This document shows positions 1 through 5,751 of a DNA stretch of 9,342 nt, piece by piece (position 1 is the stretch's first letter; every line of letters begins with the position of its first letter). The notes beneath the pieces were generated by a model. It was not told the DNA's origin. It saw nothing but the letters and a program-made list of their open reading frames with translations, and did no database searches. This DNA comes from Candidatus Woesearchaeota archaeon (lineage in GTDB: Archaea > Nanobdellota > Nanobdellia > Woesearchaeales > SM23-78): NCBI GenBank assembly GCA_011372335.1, contig DRSY01000109.1, positions 1 to 9,342 of the forward strand, read 5' to 3'. A program made the translations under genes and the position numbers.

Positions 1-2
1 AT

Positions 3-1637
3 AATAATTTAACCCTTGAAGAAATATCTAAAGTACAGTTATCTGAGAATATAAAGCAACCAATAGGCCCTGTTGGAAGAGCTGAGTCAATACCAAGAGC
101 TAAGAAACTTGTTGAGAGGCTTAGAGGCAGGCTTATTACTAGGAATGAGTTTGCCAGTATGATAAAAATACCGCCAACAACGGTTAGAGAAGCATATTAT
201 TATAACAACCTTGAGCCAAGGATTAAAGAAGCAGTGGGGAAAGGAGAAATAAGTTATTCAATAGGGGTTCAGATAGGGCGGCTGGATAAAGAAGAGCAAG
301 AAAAAGTGCTAGGTAAGGTCCGAGCAGGGCATTTAAAGAGTGCAAAACAAGTAGGTAGATTCGTAACCGACCTTAAGAAAAGAAGAGGGGTTTCTGAAAC
401 TCTTGAATTAATACTTCAAGAAGAAGACAAGGAAGGGTATCTCCGTGATAAGGTTAAAGATTATTCTTCGAGTCTAAGAGAAGCTGCTTCTTATCTCAGA
501 AGCTTATTCATACTGCTCGGAGAGAAGAAAGAAGCCAAGGAAGTAATAAGCAAGGCTAAACTTCATACATGGGTTTTAGATGAGTTAGTAGAAAGCGTAT
601 CCAGGCACATGGATACTTTTGAGGAAAGGCTAAAGGCTTACAACAAGGAAGGATTGGAGAACGCTTTGCATCCAGAGAAAAAAGGCCACATCCTGGATAT
701 TATTCTCAGAGAGAGGAAAATAAATAGTAAGGGAGAAACAGCAACCGATCTTATAAAAATAGCAAAAGAAAAGAACGTGCTTATTAACCGAGTTTATAGG
801 GATAAGAACCAGCCAAGAAGAACAAATACAATAGAATACAGGGAATACATAGAAGTTCTGGCCAATAATATAAGACAATTAGGGATTCTTAGCCCGGTAC
901 TCCTTGTTCCGAGGAAGACAAGAGGAAAAGATTACAGGCTCGTTGAAGGAGAAACAAGGTGGAGGGCTTCAACAAAGGCCGGGTTAAAAAGAATCCCTGC
1001 TATTATTGCTGACCTGGATGATGTATCTTGTTATATAATACAATTAGCAGCCGATCTTCACAGAAAGGATTCCCCTGTTGAAAGAGCACAAGCATTGTCT
1101 CAGTTAAGAGAAGAGAAGAAGAAACTAAAGAGGTATTCTAAAAGAGAATTTGCTAAGGAGATAGAAGCATTCATAGGTATGAAACCCGTAGAGGTGCGGA
1201 AATATATGAGATTCTTAGACCTGGATAAGGGTACTAAGCAACTGGTTTATAATAAGACTATAAGCTTCACAGCAGCTCTTGAATTATCAAGGGTGAAGGA
1301 TACAAAGCAAAGGAGAGACCTATGCAAGATTATTGTAGCAGAGAACATCCCAAGTCAAAGCGTAAAAAGGCTTGTGAGCAACACTTTACAAACCAACCAA
1401 TGGTATAAAGGCGTTCAAGGTAAGGAAAAAGACTTCTTAGAAGCATGTGAAGTAGCAGGACGAGAAATGGCTGAGAGGAACATAGTTTATAAGACCATAA
1501 TATCTCTGATTAGATTGCACTATTTACTAGAGAACTTGCCAGGAGAAGAGAAGTTCTACCGGGAAGCTAACTTAGTAAGGAGTTATGCTTTTTTCAAGCA
1601 CACCCTTAAAGGGTATAAAGAGGTTATAAAAAAATGA
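3..1637 (+). CDS. Tandem ParB-like DNA-binding protein, 5' end outside window
   Basis: The frame is open from the first bases of the window, so the ATG at 159 is internal and the true start lies upstream; 544 residues are visible. ParB proteins bind DNA sites through a helix-turn-helix and clamp DNA using CTP. The first module is seen only from its end: QLSENIK (bases 36-56), corresponding to the ENxxR motif, then a helix-turn-helix around TRNEFASMIKIPPTTVREAY and a following helical domain to about base 375. A charged linker follows. A second, complete ParB N-terminal domain covers about 780-1070, with EGETRWRA (945-968) matching the GERRxRA motif and ADLHRKDSPVERA (from 1050) matching ENxxR. 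A second helix-turn-helix begins near SKREFAKEIEAF (about 1138). The two modules align along their length, so this is an internal duplication. No parA is visible. Roles could be chromosome or plasmid partition or transcription control. It ends with TGA; no promoter is in the window. Confidence 0.85.
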   Translation, partial: NNLTLEEISKVQLSENIKQPIGPVGRAESIPRAKKLVERLRGRLITRNEFASMIKIPPTTVREAYYYNNLEPRIKEAVGKGEISYSIGVQIGRLDKEEQEKVLGKVRAGHLKSAKQVGRFVTDLKKRRGVSETLELILQEEDKEGYLRDKVKDYSSSLREAASYLRSLFILLGEKKEAKEVISKAKLHTWVLDELVESVSRHMDTFEERLKAYNKEGLENALHPEKKGHILDIILRERKINSKGETATDLIKIAKEKNVLINRVYRDKNQPRRTNTIEYREYIEVLANNIRQLGILSPVLLVPRKTRGKDYRLVEGETRWRASTKAGLKRIPAIIADLDDVSCYIIQLAADLHRKDSPVERAQALSQLREEKKKLKRYSKREFAKEIEAFIGMKPVEVRKYMRFLDLDKGTKQLVYNKTISFTAALELSRVKDTKQRRDLCKIIVAENIPSQSVKRLVSNTLQTNQWYKGVQGKEKDFLEACEVAGREMAERNIVYKTIISLIRLHYLLENLPGEEKFYREANLVRSYAFFKHTLKGYKEVIKK

Positions 1638-1662
1638 TTCTTTATGCCCAAGGAGAATTTTG

Positions 1663-1676
1663 AATAAATTTTTAAC
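1663..1676 (+). promoter_or_regulatory. TATA-like box for the 42-residue mini-gene
   Basis: An AT-only run (AATAAATTTTTAAC) has its centre about 24-25 nt before the ATG at 1694. That is the distance expected if transcription starts at or beside the start codon (leaderless). It lies just downstream of the ParB-like gene. Confidence 0.4.
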
Positions 1677-1693
1677 TATTTCTCTGAAGAGCC

Positions 1694-1822
1694 ATGAACA
1701 AGTTGAATTATCCAAGCAAAGAACTTTATGAGGCATTCCATCTAAGAACTTCGCCAGGTTATCAAAGAAGGGGTTTTGTGAGGGGAAATATTAATGAATT
1801 GTTTAAAAGAACGATATTCTAG
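1694..1822 (+). CDS. Small leaderless hypothetical protein, 42 residues
   Basis: The frame runs from ATG to TAG and encodes 42 residues beginning MNKLNYPSKELYEAFHLRTS and ending NINELFKRTIF. It is basic, has no hydrophobic segment or signal peptide, and contains the turn-rich stretch SPGYQRRGF. I recognise no family. Support comes from position: a TATA-like run sits about 25 nt upstream, matching the leaderless layout of dphB and kae1 here, and it fills most of an otherwise empty 313-base gap. Against it, a frame of this length can occur by chance and there is no ribosome binding site. It could also be a remnant of a longer gene. Confidence 0.4.
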   Translation: MNKLNYPSKELYEAFHLRTSPGYQRRGFVRGNINELFKRTIF

Positions 1823-1917
1823 AAACCCTGGGCTGCTCCTTTGTTTAGAGGAAGAAAATATTCATTACCAGGAAGCCTCCCATAGCATTCTTCCAAAGAG
1901 ATAAGTCTTAACAATTA
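1823..1917 (+). other. Intergenic segment with inverted repeats before dphB
   Basis: No gene is visible. There is a 7-bp inverted repeat, GGAAGAA near 1851 and TTCTTCC near 1890, and a 5-bp CCTGG/CCAGG pair that would partly overlap it. Either could form a weak stem in a read-through transcript. No box C/D or H/ACA motif set is apparent. Confidence 0.25.
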
Positions 1918-1918
1918 A

Positions 1919-1930
1919 CTTTAAAAAAAC
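1919..1930 (+). promoter_or_regulatory. TATA box of dphB
   Basis: CTTTAAAAAAAC lies about 26 nt (centre) before the dphB ATG at 1951, predicting transcription start at the ATG. No Shine-Dalgarno sequence precedes the gene. Confidence 0.55.
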
Positions 1931-1950
1931 TTCTTAATTCTGGTTCTCAT

Positions 1951-2733
1951 ATGACTCTCTACATGATTGGGCTTGGCTTATGGGATGAGAAGGATATTAG
2001 TGTGAAAGGATTAGAAGCTGTGAGGCGGTGTGACAAGCTCTTCTTTGAAGCTTATACATCCAAGCTCGGTGTGAGTGTTGATAAGCTAGAAGGATTCTAT
2101 GGGAAAAGAATCATAGTCGCTGATAGGAGCATGGTTGAGACTCAGACTAATAAGATACTAAGCCCTGCTAAGAATAGCAATGTTGCCTTCCTCGTAGTAG
2201 GGGATGTTTTCAGCGCTACCACCCACGTTGACTTATACTTAAGAGCGAAAAAAGAAGGGGTTGATGTTATTGTTATTAATAACGCTTCGATTCTTAACAG
2301 CATAGGTGTTGTTGGGCTGGAGCTTTATAAGTACGGGAGAACCACTTCAATTCCTTTTCATAACAAGCACGTCATAACACCTTATGATGTGGTAAAGCAG
2401 AACAAAGCACAAAAGCTACACACACTACTACTCCTGGATATTGATGCAGAGCATAATAGCTACATGACAATCAGGGAAGCAATAGAATACCTCTTAGGAG
2501 TTGAGGATAAAAGGAAGGAAGGCGTGTTTACGAGAGCAACAAGGTGTGTGGGTGTTGCAAGGCTTGGGAGTGAGAACCCAGAGATTATTTATGGCACAGC
2601 GGATGAGTTACTACAACTTGACTTCGGAGAGCCACTCCACACCCTCATAATCCCTTCTGAGTTACACTTCATAGAAGAAGAAGCATTAAACCAGTGGCGC
2701 GCTGATAAAAGAAAAATACGTGGTGAATCATAG
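1951..2733 (+). CDS. dphB: Diphthine synthase (diphthamide biosynthesis methyltransferase)
   Basis: This cytosolic SAM-dependent methyltransferase methylates the modified histidine of elongation factor 2 on the way to diphthamide. At 260 residues it is close to the usual archaeal length. It starts with MTLYMIGLGLWDEKDISVKG, the typical family N-terminus of the tetrapyrrole-methylase fold. Residues 84-92 (GDVFSATTH) are the SAM-site loop. NNASILNSIGVVGLELYKYGRTTSIPF (about 112-138) and VGVARLGS near 200 are also family blocks. One oddity is that family members as I know them have GDP(L/F)xATTH, and here the proline is replaced by valine (V86). The start is fixed by the family N-terminus and by a TATA box 26 nt upstream (leaderless). 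It is transcribed alone; the pilin gene follows after 214 bases with its own promoter. Confidence 0.95.
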   Translation: MTLYMIGLGLWDEKDISVKGLEAVRRCDKLFFEAYTSKLGVSVDKLEGFYGKRIIVADRSMVETQTNKILSPAKNSNVAFLVVGDVFSATTHVDLYLRAKKEGVDVIVINNASILNSIGVVGLELYKYGRTTSIPFHNKHVITPYDVVKQNKAQKLHTLLLLDIDAEHNSYMTIREAIEYLLGVEDKRKEGVFTRATRCVGVARLGSENPEIIYGTADELLQLDFGEPLHTLIIPSELHFIEEEALNQWRADKRKIRGES

Positions 2734-2877
2734 AAGACCAAACAAAAACCAAGGGGTTGATGTTAATAAGAATAAAGGGGTGATTACTATTTCTGCTCGT
2801 TCCAATGAAGAGGGTAAGAAGGGTTTTTAAGGGAAAAATATTTAAACCGTGTTTAGTAATCTAAGCTTTATACATGG

Positions 2878-2889
2878 CTTTATAAAAAA
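2878..2889 (+). promoter_or_regulatory. TATA box of the pilin-like gene
   Basis: CTTTATAAAAAA predicts a start near 2905-2910, giving a leader of about 40 nt with a Shine-Dalgarno site near its end. A second AT run (AAATATTTAAA, about 2836-2846) could be an alternative upstream promoter. Confidence 0.5.
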
Positions 2890-2936
2890 CTTTTTAATAA
2901 AATAATTTTTAATCATTATTCCGGATTAATTAAAAA

Positions 2937-2942
2937 GAGGTG
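2937..2942 (+). promoter_or_regulatory. Shine-Dalgarno site GAGGTG deciding a TTG start
   Basis: GAGGTG matches the archaeal 16S anti-Shine-Dalgarno and lies 5 nt before the TTG at 2948. The next in-frame ATG, at 2969, has no comparable site at the right distance. The GTG at 2944 opens a frame that ends after six codons. Confidence 0.55.
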
Positions 2943-2947
2943 CGTGG

Positions 2948-3430
2948 TTGGTTCCAGCGGGTAAGAATATGCAGCTTTTTTCTAAGCATAGGAAGAACAA
3001 GAAGGGTATGTCGCCTTTGATAGCCACCATTCTCCTCATAGCCTTTGCTGTGGCTCTTGGAACAATGATTATAACCTGGGCTCCTCAGCTGGGTGAAAGC
3101 AAAACCCCTGATTGTTCTGCTATTAGCATGTTTATAAGTCCTTATTTGTGTTACGCTGAGAACATGATACGGATGAGTGTTAGGAATACTGGTGCTCCTG
3201 TAGCAGGATTAGCTCTGCGGATAGTGGATGATACTGGTGAGACTATCAGGAATCTGCCTAATTCCAGTATTAGTAAAGGCGGGCTTTTTAAGAGGGATGT
3301 GCCTCACATAATTTCAAAGACAGCTCCGACCCGTGTTTCTCTCATCCCAAGCATATTATTTAACGGAGAAGTCGTGCAGTGTGACAAGCCAGTTATTGAT
3401 ATAGCCGACCTCCCCTCCTGCGAACAATAA
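2948..3430 (+). CDS. Archaeal type IV pilin-like surface protein
   Basis: This is an exported subunit with a class III signal peptide. A short basic leader ends KHRKNKKG, followed by MSPLIATILLIAFAVALGTM, the classic archaeal pilin N-terminal helix. A prepilin peptidase of the PibD/EppA type would be expected to cut after Gly20 (TTG-start numbering). The hydrophobic segment spans about residues 21-45. The mature part is about 140 residues, with four cysteines (C56, C68 and two near the C-terminus) that could form disulfides outside the cell, a sequon NSS, and a beta-rich stretch (MIRMSVRNTGAPVAGLALRI) like the Ig-like heads of such proteins. The start is TTG 2948 by its Shine-Dalgarno site; ATG 2969 would shorten only the leader. 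No assembly ATPase or membrane platform gene is nearby, so it may be an orphan pilin or another surface protein with the same targeting signal. Confidence 0.85.
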   Translation: MVPAGKNMQLFSKHRKNKKGMSPLIATILLIAFAVALGTMIITWAPQLGESKTPDCSAISMFISPYLCYAENMIRMSVRNTGAPVAGLALRIVDDTGETIRNLPNSSISKGGLFKRDVPHIISKTAPTRVSLIPSILFNGEVVQCDKPVIDIADLPSCEQ

Positions 3431-3443
3431 AGTTTTTTAATAC
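3431..3443 (+). promoter_or_regulatory. TATA-like box of the NFACT-R gene
   Basis: AGTTTTTTAATAC is centred about 27 nt before the ATG at 3465, consistent with a leaderless transcript. Its T-run directly follows the pilin stop codon and may also end the upstream transcript. Confidence 0.45.
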
Positions 3444-3464
3444 TCCCCTCTTTCTCATAATAAT

Positions 3465-4238
3465 ATGAGGTTAAGCCTTGATATTCGTAAATCCTTAGAG
3501 GAGAATGCCGCTGCTTATTTCGAGAAGGCTAAGAAGGATAAGAAGAAGCTTGAAGGAGCAAGGAGGATAGTTGAGAAGTATAAGGAGAAGCTAAGAAGCT
3601 TGGAAGAGAAGAGTAAGGAGTGTGGTGAGCAGCGGATTATTGTTAAGAAGAAGCCTCGTAGGGAGTGGTACGAGAAGTTCAGGTGGTTTATTAGTTCTGA
3701 CGGATTCCTTGTTATCGGGGGCAGGGATGCTACTACTAATGAGATTATTATTAAGAAGTACGCTGAGAAGAATGACCTCGTCTTCCATACAGACATGGCA
3801 GGCAGCCCTTTTGTTATTATTAAGAACAATGAAGGCAGAGAAATACCTGAGTCAACTATTAATGAAGCAGCGGTATTCACAGCTGTGTTCTCAAGGGCTT
3901 GGAAGCAGGGCTTCTCAACCCTTGCTGTTTTTAGTGTTAAGCCAGAACAAGTGTCAAAGAAGGCAAAATCAGGGGAGTACCTTGCAAAAGGGGCTTTTAT
4001 GATTTATGGCGACACCACGTATTATCATCCTGTGATGAGCTACGCTGTTGGTACTTATAATGATAAAGTGATGGGCGGTCCTCTCAGCGCGGTTAAGAAG
4101 AATTGCAAAGCTTATGTTGAGATCGTGCAGGGGGATGAAAAGCTGAGCGATGTTGCAAAGATGGTGAAGAAGAGGATTGGCGGAGAGCTTGATGATATAC
4201 TCCGAGTGCTTCCTCCGGGTTCAAAGATTAAGAAATAA
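3465..4238 (+). CDS. Stand-alone NFACT-R (DUF814) protein, C-terminal half of an Rqc2/RqcH-type factor
   Basis: The 257 residues start with a coiled-coil segment (about 1-55: LSLDIRKSLEENAAAYFEKA then Lys/Glu-rich). The NFACT-R domain follows at about 66-190, with WYEKFRWFISSDGFLVIGGRDA, NEIIIKKYAEKNDLVFHTDM and AGSPFVIIKN, and then WKQGFSTLAVFSVKPEQVSK and GAFMIYGD. Full-length archaeal, bacterial and eukaryotic NFACT proteins (RqcH/Rqc2) also carry an N-terminal NFACT-N domain and a helix-hairpin-helix; both are absent here. The gene begins just where the coiled coil of the long form would, and the upstream region does not encode the missing part. The NFACT-N residues needed for tRNA recruitment and tail synthesis in RqcH are therefore missing. 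It may bind stalled ribosomes or nucleic acid alone, or pair with an NFACT-N protein encoded elsewhere. The ATG at 3465 is supported by the TATA box. Confidence 0.85.
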   Translation: MRLSLDIRKSLEENAAAYFEKAKKDKKKLEGARRIVEKYKEKLRSLEEKSKECGEQRIIVKKKPRREWYEKFRWFISSDGFLVIGGRDATTNEIIIKKYAEKNDLVFHTDMAGSPFVIIKNNEGREIPESTINEAAVFTAVFSRAWKQGFSTLAVFSVKPEQVSKKAKSGEYLAKGAFMIYGDTTYYHPVMSYAVGTYNDKVMGGPLSAVKKNCKAYVEIVQGDEKLSDVAKMVKKRIGGELDDILRVLPPGSKIKK

Positions 4239-4269
4239 GAGATTTAAGGTTATTACAAGGATTATTGAT

Positions 4270-4365
4270 CTAGAACCAGTCCTCATAGAGTTCTTCTTCT
4301 AATTCCTCCTCTTCTGCTTCTGATAAGAAAAACTCTTTGTACTCCCTCCCTTTTTTCTTTCTCAT
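4270..4365 (-). CDS. Small leaderless acidic protein, 31 residues
   Basis: On the minus strand an ATG (4363-4365) opens a frame of 31 codons ending in TAG. The protein has a basic start (MRKKKGREYKEFF) and a strongly acidic tail (EAEEEELEEELYEDWF). TTTATAAAT lies with its centre 27 nt upstream of this ATG, exactly where a leaderless archaeal promoter should be. This promoter match and the sharply segregated charge are the support. I recognise no family. It has no membrane segment. The acidic helix could act as a nucleic-acid mimic or a protein-binding tail, but that is speculation. It is convergent with the NFACT-R gene and divergent from the candidate RNA at 4474. Confidence 0.5.
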   Translation of the reverse strand: MRKKKGREYKEFFLSEAEEEELEEELYEDWF

Positions 4366-4387
4366 CAAAGAAAAAAGGAAGCCACAC

Positions 4388-4397
4388 ATTTATAAAT
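4388..4397 (-). promoter_or_regulatory. TATA box for the 31-residue gene (minus strand)
   Basis: ATTTATAAAT is a symmetric, near-ideal archaeal TATA box. On the minus strand it predicts transcription start at the ATG ending at base 4365. Its symmetry alone does not give direction; the position of the ATG does. Confidence 0.5.
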
Positions 4398-4404
4398 AAT
4401 TTTC

Positions 4405-4425
4405 GGAAAAAATGTAAGATTTTCC
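4405..4425. repeat. Inverted repeat between divergent promoters
   Basis: GGAAAA (4405-4410) and TTTTCC (4420-4425) are a perfect 6-bp inverted repeat with a 9-base spacer. It lies midway between the minus-strand TATA (4388-4397) and the plus-strand TATA (4443-4450). It could be an operator serving both, but its AT content makes chance occurrence plausible. Confidence 0.25.
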
Positions 4426-4442
4426 ATACTGAAAAAGAAAGA

Positions 4443-4450
4443 TTTATAAA
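4443..4450 (+). promoter_or_regulatory. TATA box for the candidate structured RNA
   Basis: TTTATAAA is centred about 28 nt before base 4474, which is the first paired base of the long terminal stem described next. The coincidence of predicted start and stem start is the main argument that this is a dedicated RNA promoter. Confidence 0.5.
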
Positions 4451-4473
4451 ACATTATTAACCTAATAAGTTTT

Positions 4474-4572
4474 TGTGATTAAAAAATGGCAAACCCAAGA
4501 ATGATTCCATCACATACAGCCGAGGTTCTAGTGTGAGCTCTAGCGCCTTTTTTAATCACAGCGTCTATTTTT
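4474..4572 (+). ncRNA. Candidate small structured RNA with closed terminal stem
   Basis: TGTGATTAAAAAA (4474-4486) is perfectly complementary to TTTTTTAATCACA (4548-4560), a 13-bp stem. After a bulged T4487 it can extend by GGC/GCC (4488-4490 with 4545-4547). A hairpin inside, 4524-4531 with 4540-4547, pairs GGTTCTAG with CTAGCGCC with one mismatch and competes with the GGC extension. The TATA box at 4443-4450 places the start at the stem, and a T-tract (4568-4572) follows its 3' side, so promoter, stem and terminator fit a transcript of about 90-100 nt. I find no convincing box C/D or H/ACA set and no tRNA cloverleaf, so the class is unknown. Alternatives are a regulatory leader or a short protein frame: an ATG at 4486 opens 48 codons interrupted by TGA at 4534-4536. 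Confidence 0.4.
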
Positions 4573-4597
4573 CTCTCAAATGATAAAGGTCTTCCAG

Positions 4598-4630
4598 AAC
4601 AAGAACCTAAGATTAAGAAAGGTGCTTGTT
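4598..4630 (+). other. Hairpin upstream of the ABC operon
   Basis: AACAAG (4598-4603) pairs with CTTGTT (4625-4630), and ACCT (4605-4608) with AGGT (4620-4623). The two are separated by one A/G mismatch and closed by an 11-base loop. It lies between the candidate RNA and the ABC promoter. It could be part of a longer RNA, a 3' end structure, or chance. Confidence 0.3.
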
Positions 4631-4645
4631 AGAACCATACTCAAC

Positions 4646-4657
4646 AAATTTTAAAAT
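4646..4657 (+). promoter_or_regulatory. TATA-like box of the ABC exporter operon
   Basis: AAATTTTAAAAT is centred about 35 nt before the ATG at 4687, giving a predicted leader of only about 5-8 nt. No other run between it and the gene is a better match. Confidence 0.45.
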
Positions 4658-4686
4658 GATACAAACCCCCCAAAAAAACGGATGAG

Positions 4687-5739
4687 ATGAGGAGAATGAG
4701 TGTAAAACCAAAGAGTAAAAAAGCTTTAGTAGTTAAGAATGTGACTAAAGCGTTCCATGACAAGACCAAGATATTACCTACTTGGCTTAGGAGAGATAGT
4801 CAGAAGACTAAGTTCTTTGCAGTAAATAATGTCTCATTCAGTGTTAAGGAAAGCGAGATATTCGGGATCCTAGGTCCTAACGGGTGTGGTAAGTCAACCC
4901 TTATAAGGATGATAAGCACTTTACTATTACCAGATAAGGGCGAGATACGAGTATTCGGTTTTGATGTTATTAAGGAGCCTGAGAAAGTCAAAGAGTTTAT
5001 TAACAGGGTCAGTGTAGAGGCAAGTTTTTTTAAGAGGCTAAGCGCTAATGAGAACTTATTGTATGCTTCCAGGATTTATGGCTTGAACCCTAAGAAAGCA
5101 AAGCAGAAATTCACACAAATCCTTAAAGAGTTAGGTTTTCCTTTGAACAAGCTGAACCAGCCAATGGAGAATTTTAGTAGGGGGTTACAGCAAAAAGTGA
5201 GTATTGCTCGTGGCTTCCTAACCGACCCAGTAATGATATTGCTTGATGAGCCAACCACTGGGCTTGACCCAAAGTCAAAACTGGATGTGCAGAGGTTCAT
5301 AAAGAAGATACACAGAGAGCAGGGCATAACCATTCTCCTTACAAGTCATGACATGGAAGAGGTTGACAGGCTATGCCATAGAATAGCAATCATGGATAAA
5401 GGAAAGATTATAGCTCTTGGAACAAGCCAGGAATTAAAAAAGCTTGTAAACAATGAGGACGTATATGTTCTTAACACTAGTGATAACCAGAAAGCAATGC
5501 ATATATTAAAGCAGATAAGAACAATTAAAAAGTTAAGATTAGATGATAATAGAATAAGCTTTTGCACCAAAGACTTGGATAGTGTGATGAATATATTAAC
5601 AACAATGCTGAGGAAGAAGAAAATAAGACTCAGAAGCTTCAGCCAGGTAAAGCCAACCTTAGAGGATGTTTTCCTTAAACTAACAGGCAAACCAATAATT
5701 GACAAGGAATGTGAGCTTGAGAAAGAAGTCGAGTTTTGA
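4687..5739 (+). CDS. ABC exporter ATP-binding protein (DrrA/NatA-like)
   Basis: This 350-residue cytoplasmic ATPase energises the membrane partner encoded next. Walker A is GPNGCGKST (residues 63-71), the signature loop is the variant SRGLQQK (164-170) in place of LSGGQ, Walker B with its catalytic glutamate is LLDEPTTGLD (D187, E188), and the switch histidine is H221 (TSHDM). An insertion before the first core strand (about 25-43, TKILPTWLRRDSQKTKF) and a C-terminal extension of about 100 residues ending LEDVFLKLTGK are typical of the multidrug/ABC-2 exporter ATPases. ATG 4687 is close to the predicted transcription start; the ATG at 4696 is an alternative that would lose three residues. It is followed after 12 bases by the permease, so the two form an operon. 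Substrate is not evident; such pairs export drugs, lipids, ions or polysaccharide. Confidence 0.92.
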   Translation: MRRMSVKPKSKKALVVKNVTKAFHDKTKILPTWLRRDSQKTKFFAVNNVSFSVKESEIFGILGPNGCGKSTLIRMISTLLLPDKGEIRVFGFDVIKEPEKVKEFINRVSVEASFFKRLSANENLLYASRIYGLNPKKAKQKFTQILKELGFPLNKLNQPMENFSRGLQQKVSIARGFLTDPVMILLDEPTTGLDPKSKLDVQRFIKKIHREQGITILLTSHDMEEVDRLCHRIAIMDKGKIIALGTSQELKKLVNNEDVYVLNTSDNQKAMHILKQIRTIKKLRLDDNRISFCTKDLDSVMNILTTMLRKKKIRLRSFSQVKPTLEDVFLKLTGKPIIDKECELEKEVEF

Positions 5740-5751
5740 AGGCAGATTAAA

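Noticed and set aside
2720..2830. 36-codon frame overlapping the dphB end (GTG start, basic peptide ending EEGKKGF)
   Set aside because: Only GTG starts, no Shine-Dalgarno site and no TATA box at leaderless distance; length is within chance.
3515..4002. Long frames on both strands overlapping the NFACT-R gene
   Set aside because: They lie wholly inside a gene with clear domain motifs and encode low-complexity Ser/Leu-rich sequence; shadows of biased codon use.
4474..4560. tRNA, suggested by GGTTCTAG resembling a T-loop
   Set aside because: No anticodon arm or D arm can be drawn, and the closing stem is 13 bp instead of 7.
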